Positions 21,235 through 33,454 are shown, counted from the first letter of the stretch. The stretch is 64,000 bases of DNA from Globisporangium splendens (GCA_006386115.1 VFIW01000004.1:806001-870000); one strand, 5' to 3'. Numbers and translations: made by a program. Notes: generated by a model from the sequence alone, not told the origin.

Positions 21235-22492
21235 CATTTGAAAATCAACCTCGGACCGCTCAAGACAGAAAGCGAGAGAAGAGAGTCGCCTGCTCCGCTG
21301 TCTGCCGCTCTGCTGTACGATGGCGAAGTCGATCCCGAAGCCCAACGCGTTCTTCGACGGCCTGCTCATGGCAATCCTCGTGCTGGAGCTCGCCATCATC
21401 GCGCACACGCTGCGCAACGACCAGGAGATGTTCGCGTACCTGCTCGGTCTCATCGTGGTCGTCGCCATCGCGGTGCACGTCACGAAGCTCGTGTTCGCCG
21501 TGACGGGTGGGTGGTTCTCGCGAACGTTCCTGCAGCACTTGGGCGATCCGCTGAAGAAGAGCATCGCGATGAAGAAATGGTGCGACCAGTCGTGGCAGCT
21601 TGTGATCCACGTGTCGATGACGATTTTCGAGCTGATCGTGCTTAAGGACGAGACCTGGTGGCAAGACACCACGACCTGTGAGTGCACATCTATCCCCCTT
21701 TTGCTATGAATCGAGCAGGTTGTGGTGATGATCTGAACTTGTTTGTAATGTTGTACACATAGTGTGGAACCAAGGATCTGACACGGGAGTGTTCCCAGAG
21801 CAAAAGTTCCTCACCAAGCTGCTCTACATCACTCAGTTGGTACGTTTAGCTGCGTTAAACTTACCATGCAATACGCCAATTACTGACTCGTTTTATTGCG
21901 ATGCGCATGTGCAGGCGATTTGGATCTACACTGCGTTCTCGTGCAAATTCCTGGAGGAGATCCGCAAGGACTACTTTGTGATGATGTCGCACCACGTTGT
22001 GACCATCGCGTTGGTGACGTGGTCGTACGTGGTTGGGTTCCTCCCCGTTGGTGTGATTGTGTTGCTTCTCCACGACCTGTCGGACGTTCCTCTCGACATG
22101 CTCAAGATGGCCAACTACCTCAAACTGGAAGGTCTTCGCGGTCTGTTCGTGAGCGAATTGATGTTCGTGGCGACTTTCATCGACTGGTGTTACTTCCGCA
22201 TCTACCTGTACCCAACCAAGTTGCTCTACACGACGATGATTGAAAACCGTGAAGCGTCGATGACGATGGAAGATGCGCACGATTTCACCAACCTGTTCCC
22301 GTACCCTGGTCCTCCATCGTGGCTGCTGTTCAACGTGCTGCTCTCGACGCTTTATTGCTTGCACATTTGGTGGGGCTTCCTGATCGTCCGAGTCGCCATC
22401 GGCGCGATCACGAAGGGCACGCACGAGACGGGCAAGGACGAGTACGAAGGCACGTCGTCAGATTCCGATGCAGAGAACATGAAGGAGGATTA
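21235..22492 (+). repeat. Duplicated ceramide synthase tract, copy 1
   Basis: Matches 31654-32911 (shift of 10419 nt). Similarity starts at CATTTGAAAATC, about 85 nt before the ATG, and ends at the stop codon. Both introns are included and appear identical. Confidence 0.9.
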
Positions 22493-22493
22493 A
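21320..22493 (+). CDS. Ceramide synthase, TLC/LAG1 family, copy 1
   Basis: Exons 21320-21677, 21763-21839 and 21915-22493 give 337 residues; both introns are GT-AG (85 and 75 nt). The protein has several membrane helices and the TLC (TRAM-LAG1-CLN8) domain with the Lag1 motif: RKDYFVMMSHHVVTIALV with the paired active-site histidines, followed by LLHDLSDVPLDMLKMANYL with the conserved Asp residues. The C-terminus is acidic and soluble. Ceramide synthases join acyl-CoA to a sphingoid base in the endoplasmic reticulum. Intron 2 is a multiple of three and has no stop in frame, so its retention would add 25 residues just before the TLC histidines. A partial initiator-like GCTCATTTG lies at 21232. 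A near-identical paralog is 10.4 kb downstream. Confidence 0.9.
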
Positions 22494-22864
22494 CGAGTGA
22501 CGTAGAAAATTTCCAAAACGCGGTGAAGCATTTACCGATTCCTACAGATACCTTGTTGACCGCCTCGCTCGACAGCTTCAGCCAACACGTACAGCAGCAT
22601 GCGCACGAGTGCTGTGGGCATCAGCATAGTCGTGTGTTGAGGATGCATTTGCGCTGAAGGTACAGTAAACGACAAGTGTCTAGACCTCAGTGAATATATA
22701 CGTAATACACTTTCGATCCACCTTTTGCAGGACAGACAGCCTTGGTACCAGCTGATTGTATCGGAAGAACAAGAACAACGATGACAACCGAAAGTCCACT
22801 ACAAAGGTCATTCGAAAGGGGATAATATACTGAACTGAGCATACAAGCCACAATAAAGAGCAAA
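22494..22864. other. Intergenic region and possible 5' UTR of the large LINE
   Basis: No gene. The 5' boundary of the LINE lies somewhere here but no target-site duplication or terminal motif could be identified. Confidence 0.5.
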
Positions 22865-24984
22865 ATGCGAGAGCTTTCTTCCGAGGTCTTCATGCCGAAT
22901 ATGGAGCAACTAAGAGAGAATGACGCGTAGAGGGAAGCTCCGGAAGGAGTTTCCACGAAGACAGCCATCACGCTGCGGAGTGGGCGTGAGCAAGTCGACG
23001 CAGAGATGGCCGTACAAGCGTCGCAGCACGAGAAATGGGGAGCCACAGATCCCGTGCACACGAATGAACGGGAACAGGTTAATGCAGGAGTGCCAGACAA
23101 GTCTGGAACCATTGAGGAGGGCACGACACCATCGCGTGCGGAAGGCTCTCGGAAAGATGCATCGACGGAGACTGCGCCAGTGGAGAGATACGAAGCCCTC
23201 GCCACGAAGTTGCGTGTGTCGTCAAACGCGGTCAACAGAGTGGAGATTGAATACGAAGTGCGGTTAATGTTCACGGCTCTTTACAACGGGATGCGGATTC
23301 TTGAGAAACCAAAAAAGGCGAACGACAATTACTCAACACTCAAAGGAGAAGAAGCGGACGCGCTGGTAGACCTTTTTCGTCTACTGGCAATTGAAAAGGA
23401 AAAATCCTTTCCGGAGTGGAAGCGGACGATCCAAGATTATGCAAGGATATACACCGGTCATCGTGGACAGTGGTAGCGCTTATCCAAAAGAGAATTAACC
23501 AGGATAGGCTTGCAGAAGAAACCAAGGCTTCGCCATGGGGTTCGCAAACCAGCACCAACAGTCAAACAAACGTCAAAGAAAAAGGCACCCAGCCCTTCAC
23601 CTTCCAATCGAACAAATACTCGGAGGAGGAACAACGCAACATGATCCGACACTGCAAGCAAAAATTCGAGTGCACGCCAACCCTGCGCGAGCCGACAACG
23701 ATGGAATGGGAAATCATGCTGGCGATCGTGGAAGGCGAACCACTGATTCGACATCTGCCTCAATTCCTACGGCGAGTGTGTGATGGGGACACCCTCTTCC
23801 GCTTCCAGAACACCACCGCAGCTCAAGTGGAAGGAGAGCTGGCCGGTAAATAATTGGACTCGACGCAAGTTTACAAAGACCATCAGTCGACCGGACGAAT
23901 CGTGGAAGCCATCTTGCAAGCAGCGAGATACCGAAATGACGGCAAAATGGAAGAGACAGTGGCGATGCTGAAAGACCTCAAAGCTGCGGAATATAATGAC
24001 AACACTCACTCTCTCCACTTCTTTTTCTTTGACAGGAGCACAACGACGAAATGGGACAAAATGACGACCCCTTTCTGACGCCAATTGGTGCAGCTCAAAT
24101 CTGCACACCCGACGGAGACAACCGGAGAGCGACCGGAGGCAGACAGCGTGTGGAACAGGAAATTGGGAGCGGACGGGCTACAGAGCGCAGAATCGAGATC
24201 CAGGTACAAAATTCAGCTTTTGAACACTTCTCGCTCAATGAATATGGCCTTGTTTTTAGAATACTTGAAGCAGACGACAGGCAAGCGATTCTACGCCTAC
24301 CCACTCGATGCGTACGGTCCAATATCCCACCAATCGCAGTGGTGGGAGGTGTTCTTTGAAGAGGAATTGTGTCCAAAAGCACTTATCGATATCAACCGGA
24401 TTATTTGGCGAGGGCGAACGATCATCCTTCACCACGCATTCAAGCACCGAATGGCTCCTTGTTTAATCTGCGGGACATCTCGCGCGAGCATGTAAGGCAA
24501 CGGAACAGAAACTAACAACTGTATTCACGCAGATGACGAGATCATGAGTAAACTTCCGAGAAAGCCAGCCACTTTCACCAGTGCAGCGGAAATTAAAGAG
24601 TCGGTCTCAGACAGCATCGACAAACAGAAACAGCCACTTCAACCCGCAGCAGAGAATCCTCACGCCAGTGAGGAAAACAAGCCGAGCGAGAACGCGAACC
24701 CCGTGACGCCTGACAAGACCAACACGTCCAGCCCACAACCGAACTCCAACCCAAAAAATCTAACAAAAAATGCATCGTTTACAGTGGGAACAGGAATTCC
24801 AGTACAACAAACCGGCAAACACAAAGAACAGGCGAAGGCGAAACCAAACGGCGGAGCAGCGAATACAAAAGGACCCGCGTCGAAGACAAGCCAGAAAAAT
24901 GGACCAAGACAAATTTCCAAGGATGACACCCGGTGGGCAAAAGAACTGATGCGCTTTCGACGAGACATGGACGAGCTAATGTAG
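22865..24984 (+). pseudogene. LINE ORF1-like region
   Basis: Starts at ATG 22865 (MRELSSEVFMPNMEQL); a TAG at about 22928 interrupts the frame, which then continues in phase to a TAG at 23474-23476. Coding signal continues in other frames (for example 23416-23853, 24085-24495, 24544-24984). Content is hydrophilic, with Lys/Gln/Pro-rich stretches and one CxxC (CLICG near 24468), as expected of nucleic-acid-binding ORF1/Gag-like proteins, but no domain can be assigned safely. Confidence 0.55.
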
Positions 24985-26852
24985 GTGCACGCGGAAAGAC
25001 AAACCGAGCTCAACCCGAATCGCAACGGCATCATGGACTGGGACGGGGAGTACACGCCTCAAGACGTGATGGACGCCAACGGACTTGCAGAGGCAACAAC
25101 AACACCTACCGGAAATTGCCAATTTTATGCAGTGGCGGAAGCGATGCTCCAAATCACGCATGACGACAATGTCAATGAGAAGATGCTCGAGACAACGGCG
25201 AGCAGAATCAAGCAAAGCATGAACGCGGCCGCACGTCTCAACTTCGATCTCGAATTTCCTGAAGGAACTCATTTGGGAATACTCGAAGCACTGGGGAGAG
25301 GGGATCGGAAAATGAGCCCAAAAGAAAAGAGAGCAGATGTTCTCGACTATTTCAGCGATATCGCAAGCAGCTCCTCCAGCCGATCTTCCACGCTGCCAGG
25401 ATCCCTGTGGGGTGGGCCGGAGTCCTTGCGGATGGCTGCCAAGGCTTTGCAGAGAAAAATCTTCGTGCTCATCGAGACAACGTACGGAAACCGAAAAGGG
25501 TTTGCAATTTACAAGCCGCAATCCAGAGTCCACGCAGGAAGCCAATTTTTGTCAGCCAAAGAGCATGCGTGCACGGGAAACAATGGGAAGACGAGCTTCG
25601 TCAGGACAGAATCGAAGCAGAGGCCACGAGCAGTCCGCTACCAATCGTGATGAAATTTGCCAATGAACACTACAACAGTCTGCATTTCAGAACCCTTAAC
25701 GAACCATCGTCACTGGCGAATATGACGAGCTCATCTTTAGCGAAGCATCTCCAAGGATCCGAAAGGAACAAGACAGAGTTCAAGACTAACCGATCCGGCC
25801 AATTTGACTCCGAACCAGTTACAGAGGACCCAATGGAGGACAGCGACAATTCCAGTTTGGAAGAGCTAGTGTGGACTCCACCGCTGGAGGAGCGAGAGAA
25901 ATTTGAGCCAAACCAGCTCAACGGACATCACGGCTGGTCGTTCGCATCTCAGGAGAATCAGCTTGTGGTATATCACTCGCCCACAACCGAGTTACCTCCA
26001 CAACCCAGGAAGCGAGATAGAGACGAAACCCTGATGCTCACAGCGAAAGATGGCGACGTCACGATAAACCTGAACAGCCCCAATGTCCCCCTCAAGAAAA
26101 CCAAAACGCTCTCGAGACGATTGGCGATCGAAGGAGACTCCATGCAGAAACCCAGAGACCTCGAGCGCATGCTGCAGGAGCATTGGGAAGGGTTCCAGGA
26201 GCAATGGAAAGAAGAAACCAAATGTCCCTTTCCTCTGCTCTCGTCCAATCATGATGTATGGACGCAGGCAGCTCTCAATGAATGGGAGCGAATTCTAGCG
26301 ATGTTGAAGACGTCGCCAGGGCCGCATCATGTGCTGAACCATCTCAGAGGGCCAACGCTAGTGGACTTGACACAAGTACTGCGCGAACAGGTGATTGAGG
26401 AAGGACTCAAACGTCTTTTATACCGCACCGATCAAGCAGAAACCAAGGTATGGATTACAGGTTGGTTTGACAGGATTGCAACGGCAACCACGAAGCAACA
26501 ACGGGCGGCACTACTCAACTCCAAGGAAGACTGGTCGACGCTAGGAAAAATGAAGTACGGTGGTCTCGAAGTTCTGCGACTTTGTCACCTGACCCAGCAA
26601 GAGAAGCTCAGCCGCTACATCATCTGCACAGTGGTGTATGAGGAGGAGCTGCAGACGTTCAGGTCTAGCGACGCCGAAGACCCAGACAACCTGTACGAGG
26701 CGATTGAAGACTTCTGTGCGATATTGAAGCAAACCAGAGAACTCAAAGCAGCCTTCAAGAGTGGAGAGGAGCTCAGCGAATGGTCAGCTCTATCGGTGAT
26801 CATGGCTCAAGTCACCATGGAAGTGGACTCGGTCGAGCCCTCAAGGTACTAA
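24985..26852 (+). pseudogene. LINE-encoded OTU-type cysteine protease domain and following region
   Basis: The three OTU signature blocks appear in order. TPTGNCQFYAVAEAML (catalytic Cys codon at 25117-25119) corresponds to the DGNCLFRA block, LWGGPESLRMAAKAL (near 25407-25450) to the WGG helix, and IVMKFANEHYNSLHF (catalytic His codon at 25668-25670) to the HYN block. The first two are in one frame and the third in the next, so a frameshift lies between about 25450 and 25650. OTU enzymes cleave ubiquitin or related chains; inside a retroelement a role in self-processing or in removing host ubiquitin marks is possible but inferred. The frame continues to 26852 with hydrophilic, helical sequence that I cannot assign. 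Confidence 0.7.
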
Positions 26853-26961
26853 AGGCACGACACCAACAGGTAACCAAGATGGCAGTAGCCCAGGTACAGA
26901 AATGTACGCCGCGCTACATGCCCTCAAGAATGCATTTTACAAAAACCGAAAAAAAAGGGAA

Positions 26962-29900
26962 AAAGACCATGTCCAAACACGCTACGGGTATTTACTCAGA
27001 ACGTGTGCGGATTCAAAAAAAGAGAACGAACAAAATGGTTAGAGGATCTCAAGGGGGCACTAACCGCAGAAAAGTATGATATCATTTATTTGCAGGAAAC
27101 GAGGATCACCACAGCCAAAGAAGAACGCAGACTCCGACATTACTGGAACCGAATATGGGGGATTACAAACCTGGACGAACCAACGTCCTTTTGGTCCATC
27201 CATCCAGACGCGACCGGCGGAGTGGCAATACTCACAAATCCGAAGACGATTAGCGAAACACAACTGATCGAGGAATCCAAGTGGACAAATCGCACAGTCG
27301 CTATCAAGTCCGAGGGAGTGGTGTGGATTAATGTGTACGCACCCAACAAGAAATCAGAGCGAGAACACTTCTTCCGACGCCTAAACGAGGAGCTCCAGAT
27401 TCATCGCGCAGCAGCAGTGCTCGGAGGCGACTTCGATTGTGTGATCGACAAGCAACGGGACTGGTACCAAAGAGGAGTTCTGCTACTGATGCAATGCGAA
27501 AGTGCAGAGCTGAGACGATTAGTGACGGAGTGGAACATACACGATGCACGGGAGCTAGTGGAGGATCCGGAGTGGCCAGTGTAGCGGGAACCGACGGAGC
27601 ATTTCACATACTGGAGAAAAAACTGAGCCAGTCGACTTGACCGATTCTATATCGCAGGAAATCTGGGTAGTGCCGTGCAACGGGAGGCCATAGAGCTACC
27701 CAAGCGCTACTCGGACCACCAAGCAGTGGTGCTGCATATGAAATGGACGAGCCAACCGCAGAGACCAAGGAAGGTGAACAAGTGCAGGCACCCGATACGA
27801 ACCTCGCGTCCTGACTTGGTACGGACTGGGGTGCAAAAGGCAATAGTTCACGAGCTGGAGCTGATGCAGATTGAAGGTCCAATCGAGTGGAGCCACCTGG
27901 AGCAGCGTATCATCAAAGCATTACTGAGAGTAAGTCGAGCAGAGAAGCGGCAAGTGCGAAGATACCAGCAAAAGTTGGAGGATCAGCAGCACCGACCGGC
28001 AACCCGCTCAAGGCGTCAGCTGATCGAAGGACAAGCAAACGCGGCAAGAGAGGCAGCAGAGTTTAAATTCGGTAAGTATATGCAAGCGACGCAGGGGGAT
28101 GTTCATCATTTCTTTCGGAGGATCACCAACTGGCAGCGGGATCAAACAATCTCGCGATTGGAACCGACCCCCGGAAGGTACCACCCACCAAATGCGAGTC
28201 TAGCGGACATCATGGGGACAGAATGGCACCAAATCACCGGCCAGAGCCATGCTACGGTCCCTCCACACAAGGCTGAACTGCGATTTGATGCACTGGTGTA
28301 CATTCCGGAAACTCGGAAAGTCGCGGAAAGGCAAAACCAAGACTTGATGGCACCCATTACTCAAAAGGAAGTACGAGAGGCGGTCGCAGCTTTACATTGG
28401 CATAAGGCAGGAGGCGTGAACAGTCTGAACAACGACTTCTACAAGGATTGCGAGGACGTGATGGTCGAAGTTTTGGTGCGGGAATTCAACAACATCCAAC
28501 GCGGGGCACCCATGCCAAGATCATTCGGTCAAGGAATCGTTATTCCGTTGCGCAAGAAAGGAGATTCGCCAAATCCCCCCTCGATTACAGACCAATCACT
28601 CTGCTTACGACCACATACAAGTTGTTTGCAAAAGTCCTAGCAACAAGGCTGCAAGACATCCTTCTGGGGATCATCGGGGAAGAACAACAAGGCTTCGTAC
28701 GCGACCGACTGATGGAGAACGCGATCCTCATCATGCAAGCCACATTGGATAAAGCGTACCACAACGGCACTGAAGGGTTGGATGACGCTCCGGGAATTGC
28801 GATGCTTGACTTCATGAAGGCTTACGACACATTGGACAGAGACTTTTTGTACCTTGTGCTGAGCAAGTTCGGCTTTGGGCGACAATTTGTGGATTTAGTA
28901 CGTCGAATGCACTCGGACACTACAGCGCAGTACCTGGTGAACGGCGAACTGTCGAGAGAATGGGAGGTCAAGTCGGGCATTCGTCAAGGTTGCCCCCTGG
29001 CCCCTCTGCTGTTTATCGTTGCCGCGGAGATTCTCGCACTGGCAGTACAACAAGACCCCTATCTGGAAGGTATTCGTGTGACCAGATCCGGAGCAGAACC
29101 CCATCTTATTTCGACCTTCGTCGACGACTCCGCCGTCTTTTTGAAACAAGGGAAACAGCTGCCTCGGCTGATGCAGCTGCTGACCGAGTTTGGCCAGCAA
29201 TCAGGTCTGCACGTGCAACCAACGAAAAGCAGCTATATCAGTCTCAACACAGCAGTAGTCCAAGAACAAAGATGCGGCATTCCAATCCTGAAGCATGGAG
29301 AGACGGTGAGGTACCTTGGCATCCAAATAGGAACCAGGAACATCGCGCAAGCTAATGGGGAGGACCGCCTGCAAAAGCTCCGAACAAGGTTGATCATCGC
29401 GGCCAAAGTCTCCAACAGTGTGGTGAGGAGAGTGCTTCTACTGAATTCGGTCTTGCTACCGTCGATTCTGTTCACTGTCGGCTACATCAAGCCCCAGCAA
29501 GAGTCGTGGATCAGCTAGAGAATCTACAAAAACAATTTTTGTGGCAACCGACACTCGGCACAGACGGCACGAGGCACAAGGTGAGTTCTTCCCTGCTCTA
29601 CCTGCCGGTCAAGGAAGGAGGCATAGGGTCTCTATTCAATACCTCTTGCAATAAAGCGACAAGTGATGCGGCGGACAACTCGGTGGCTACAGCGAGCGCG
29701 AGACAGGTACACAGAAGCTTGGCATGAACAGGTTCGTCAGGACAAAAGTCAAAACTGGGGATGCTGCGCGATTTCGCCCAAGGAGCGAAGCCAGCACGCA
29801 CAGACAAGGCTGTACCAGACGAACAATATCCACAGACTCGGGTGGGAGTATCTCGATGAAGACCTGGTGGCGGCAGAGGGACGCAACCTCGCGTGGAAAG

Positions 29901-31376
29901 ACGATCTGAAGCGGCAGATGGAATCCTTGCTGCCGACCGTGGACCTCGAGTGGAGATCAGACGAACGTGCAGGTGTGTACTTTGGGAGAAAACCTGAGCA
30001 GACGATTCATCAACTATCGGAAGAGACTCGAGCGTTCTGGCCATCCTTTCAGTGGAACGACAACCCCTGGATAATCGACAGTCAAGGCGAGCAGTACACG
30101 GTCAAAACGGTTCCTTTCCTGAAGGAATGCAATTTGGCCAGCTTCAACGGGAGACGGGAAGAAGAGCGAGTGTTCTCCGTGCGGCTACCAACCATGACGG
30201 CGACTCTCACGTTCAAACGAATGACCACCCTGCGGAAACTCGTAATCAGTATCATTCTATGCTCACCGGAGATAGAAATCGATGCAGGCAACCAGCTAAT
30301 TAGTCACCAGGAGCCGTTGAGCAAGAAACACACAAAACGAGAGTACAAGTGGATCAGCAATGGCATGGAAACCATCATCGCTGTACGAGTGTCGGAGAGG
30401 AGCCACACGGACTACACTCAGATGCAACGGCAAGCAAACGGAGTTCTCTGGACAGTGACCGACTGGACCGGGGATGCTACCTGTCAGCAAGGCGTGGCAA
30501 TGATCGAAGAAGAAATAAAGACTATAGGGTAGACATTCAAACCTCACCCGCTCACGACGCAGTGTCCGTGGCTGGTGTATGAGCGTACGCCTCCAAACAG
30601 CATCCAGAAGACAATTGACCGAGCACGAACACGGAGGCTGCACAGCAAGTTGTATCAAGGTCTCGGAGGACTCGTAGACAAGCTCAACGAAGTCGCGAAA
30701 ACTGACCAGTGGCACAGTTATGTGCAGTATTGGCTACCAGCAGATCTATGGAAACAACGAGGATGTCTTACGCCGTATCAGATATGGACGACATACCGGA
30801 TTTCTACGACGCAGCTCAACCTGTTCCATCCGGGAAGGATCGAGTCTTCGGCATGCCCAAGTAATGCCGGATGTGGAGTGACAAAAGAAACCATCTCACT
30901 GGTATGCGATCGTGGGACCAGAAGTCACGAACAATTGGTGCAAGAACAGCGCGCTGAAAGATGGTCTGGCACACATTGCACTCTACCTACAGCGCTATGA
31001 AGTCAAACTGGAAGTCTTCGGCGATAGCCAAATGATTATCGTATCCCAGAACAGGTTCGCCTCAATACGCCAGACCAAGTTGCAGCCACTGGCAGTTCGG
31101 GTAAATCAAATCACCGCCAACTTTGCGTGGACCTCCTGGAATCACACAAAACGAGAACAAAACAAAATGGCCGATCTTCTCGCCAACATAGCAATGAACT
31201 CCAAGAATGCGAAGATACTCACCGACGAATCGCGGGGAAACGATCAAGTTCTTCTGTCCCAAGTCGCAGCTCTACTCGACAATGATATCGGTGCCACACC
31301 GTCAAAACTCAGAAACACCTCACTGTCAGCAGTGTTAATGAGACTCAGGAATTCTTCAACTGTGTGTAGATCATAA
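26962..31376 (+). pseudogene. LINE ORF2: APE endonuclease, reverse transcriptase, RNase H
   Basis: The endonuclease begins LRVFTQNVCGFKKRERTKW (near 26985), with IIYLQETRITTA (near 27085) and VLGGDFDCVID (near 27420); two in-phase stops follow (27582 and about 27628) before SRLDRFYIAG. The RT begins near 28560 after a frameshift (PLDYRPITLLTTTYKLFAK) and contains MLDFMKAYDTLDRDF, SGIRQGCPLAPLLF and FVDDSAVF (near 29120). Further frame changes occur near 29505 and 29650 and a TAG near 30530. The RNase H part is degenerate: the FDGG block survives only as ACPSNAGCG near 30850, followed by VFGDSQMIIVSQ (near 31017) and NKMADLLANIAMN (near 31165). The element cannot move by itself in this state. 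Confidence 0.85.
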
Positions 31377-31653
31377 GTTCAATAGAATGACCTTCTCTCT
31401 CTCCAAAACGCAATACAGAGCAGACCCGTTAAGGAAGTGCAGAATGGAATGGTCACTCCCTCTTCGTCATACAAGCAGACAGTCTGAAGAAAGAGTGACC
31501 ATCACTCGTGGTATCACTCTCAAAATAACCGAAGCAAACAAAAAACCGTTTGTTGTGTGTGTTTTTCCGAGTGTAATGCATCCAAATAGTGTGGCAACAC
31601 TAGGTTTGGACAAACGGGAGTTTTGAGGGAGAGCCGCTGTTGCGCCATCGTCA
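31377..31653. other. LINE 3' UTR and/or flank of the second ceramide synthase gene
   Basis: No coding signal. Where the LINE ends and the original gene flank begins is not visible. Confidence 0.5.
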
Positions 31654-32911
31654 CATTTGAAAATCAACCTCGGACCGCTCAAGACAGAAAGCGAGAGAAG
31701 AGAGTCGCCTGCTCCGCTGTCTGCCGCTCTGCTGTACGATGGCGAAGTCGATCCCGAAGCCCAACGCGTTCTTCGACGGCCTGCTCATGGCAATCCTCGT
31801 GCTGGAGCTCGCCATCATCGCGCACACGCTGCGCAACGACCAGGAGATGTTCGCGTACCTGCTCGGTCTCATCGTGGTCGTCGCCATCGCGGTGCACGTC
31901 ACGAAGCTCGTGTTCGCCGTGACGGGTGGGTGGTTCTCGCGAACGTTCCTGCAGCACTTGGGCGATCCGCTGAAGAAGAGCATCGCGATGAAGAAATGGT
32001 GCGACCAGTCGTGGCAGCTTGTGATCCACGTGTCGATGACGATTTTCGAGCTGATCGTGCTTAAGGACGAGACCTGGTGGCAAGACACCACGACCTGTGA
32101 GTGCACATCTATCCCCCTTTTGCTATGAATCGAGCAGGTTGTGGTGATGATCTGAACTTGTTTGTAATGTTGTACACATAGTGTGGAACCAAGGATCTGA
32201 CACGGGAGTGTTCCCAGAGCAAAAGTTCCTCACCAAGCTGCTCTACATCACTCAGTTGGTACGTTTAGCTGCGTTAAACTTACCATGCAATACGCCAATT
32301 ACTGACTCGTTTTATTGCGATGCGCATGTGCAGGCGATTTGGATCTACACTGCGTTCTCGTGCAAATTCCTGGAGGAGATCCGCAAGGACTACTTTGTGA
32401 TGATGTCGCACCACGTTGTGACCATCGCGTTGGTGACGTGGTCGTACGTGGTTGGATTCCTCCCCGTTGGCGTGATTGTGTTGCTTCTCCACGACCTGTC
32501 GGACGTTCCTCTCGACATGCTCAAGATGGCCAACTACCTCAAACTGGAAGGTCTTCGCGGTCTGTTCGTGAGTGAATTAATGTTCGTCGTGCTGCTGGTG
32601 GATTGGAGCTACTTCCGCATCTACCTGTACCCAACCAAGTTGCTCTACACGGCGATGATTGAAAACCGTGAAGCGTCGATGACGATGGAAGATGCGCACG
32701 ATTTCACCAACCTGTTCCCGTACCCTGGTCCTCCATCATGGCTGCTGTTCAACGTGCTGCTCTCGACGCTTTATTGCTTGCACATTTGGTGGGGCTTCCT
32801 GATCGTCCGTCTCGCTGTGGGGGCGATCACGAAGGGCACGCACGAGACGGGCAAGGACGAGTACGAAGGCACGTCGTCAGATTCCGATGCAGAGAACACG
32901 AAGGAGGATTA
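31654..32911 (+). repeat. Duplicated ceramide synthase tract, copy 2
   Basis: Counterpart of 21235-22492. The initiator-like GCT preceding CATTTG in copy 1 is absent here (GTCACATTTG), so the two copies differ right at the presumed transcription start. Confidence 0.9.
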
Positions 32912-32912
32912 G
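31739..32912 (+). CDS. Ceramide synthase, TLC/LAG1 family, copy 2
   Basis: Exons 31739-32096, 32182-32258 and 32334-32912 give 337 residues. Intron positions, lengths and, as far as read, sequences equal those of copy 1. All catalytic motifs (SHHVV, HDLSDVPLD) are intact. Differences are clustered: VATFIDWCYF in copy 1 is VVLLVDWSYF here, YTTMI is YTAMI, RVAIGAI is RLAVGAI, and AENMKED is AENTKED. They fall in or near a late membrane helix, which could affect acyl-chain choice, but that is speculation. The duplicated tract starts at 31654 and ends at the stop codon; outside it the flanks of the two copies are unrelated. Role and location as for copy 1. Confidence 0.9.
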
Positions 32913-33454
32913 ACGAATGCATCACGAGCTAGCCAACACAAGCAAGTGGAGCAGCCTTTCATGCTGAAGAGCTCTTTTGAAAGGTGTGTCATTGCCACAG
33001 CAGGGATTTCTCTCTCTCTCTCTCTCTCTCCGTGTTCGTTTTGCACATCATAGAATCATACAGTAATGGAGACGCTACCGACGAGAACAAAACGAAAAGA
33101 GAGAAAGCTCTGTATGCTGGCGCTCTTCCTACTTGGTTGCATCCTCATAATCACATCATAAATAGAGAGAAATAGAGAGAAAAAGCAAACTTGCAGCATG
33201 TTCCACATGAATTGTGTCTGTCTGCGATAATGACTAAAGCCATGTGTGCAGCAAGGTTGTGCGTAACCGGGGTACACTGATGGAGCGTAACCTCTGTTTT
33301 AGCGCCAAAAAGAACGGGTAACTGTGGCAGAGTGTTCAGAAGCATATTCATTGCGTGCTGGTGGGCGCGAGTCAATCGGCAGCACTCGGTGGAGGGTGGT
33401 CTTCGTGTGTATAGCGGCGCATTAAGCAATAGCGCACTTGCATAAAGGGCAGAG
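32913..33454. other. Intergenic region with a (TC)n run
   Basis: Contains a TC dinucleotide microsatellite of about 11 units near 33008-33030. No gene seen; the right end is the upstream region of the histone chaperone gene. Confidence 0.6.

Larger units (their letters stand above)
22865..31376 (+). mobile_element. Large LINE (APE-type endonuclease, OTU domain), decayed, copy C
   Basis: About 8.5 kb of plus-strand coding signal in the order ORF1-like, OTU protease, APE endonuclease, reverse transcriptase, zinc region, RNase H, all in one orientation but broken by stops and frameshifts. It sits between the two ceramide synthase copies. The exact ends are not resolved; the 3' end lies between 31376 and about 31650. 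Confidence 0.85.

Noticed and set aside
21861..22424. A 187-codon minus-strand frame over the ceramide synthase gene
   Set aside because: His/Arg/Gln-rich shadow of the sense exon; copy 2 breaks it.
22687..23274. A 195-codon minus-strand frame at the LINE 5' end
   Set aside because: The plus-strand ORF1 frame explains the sequence, and the minus reading is Ser/Cys-rich without domain features.
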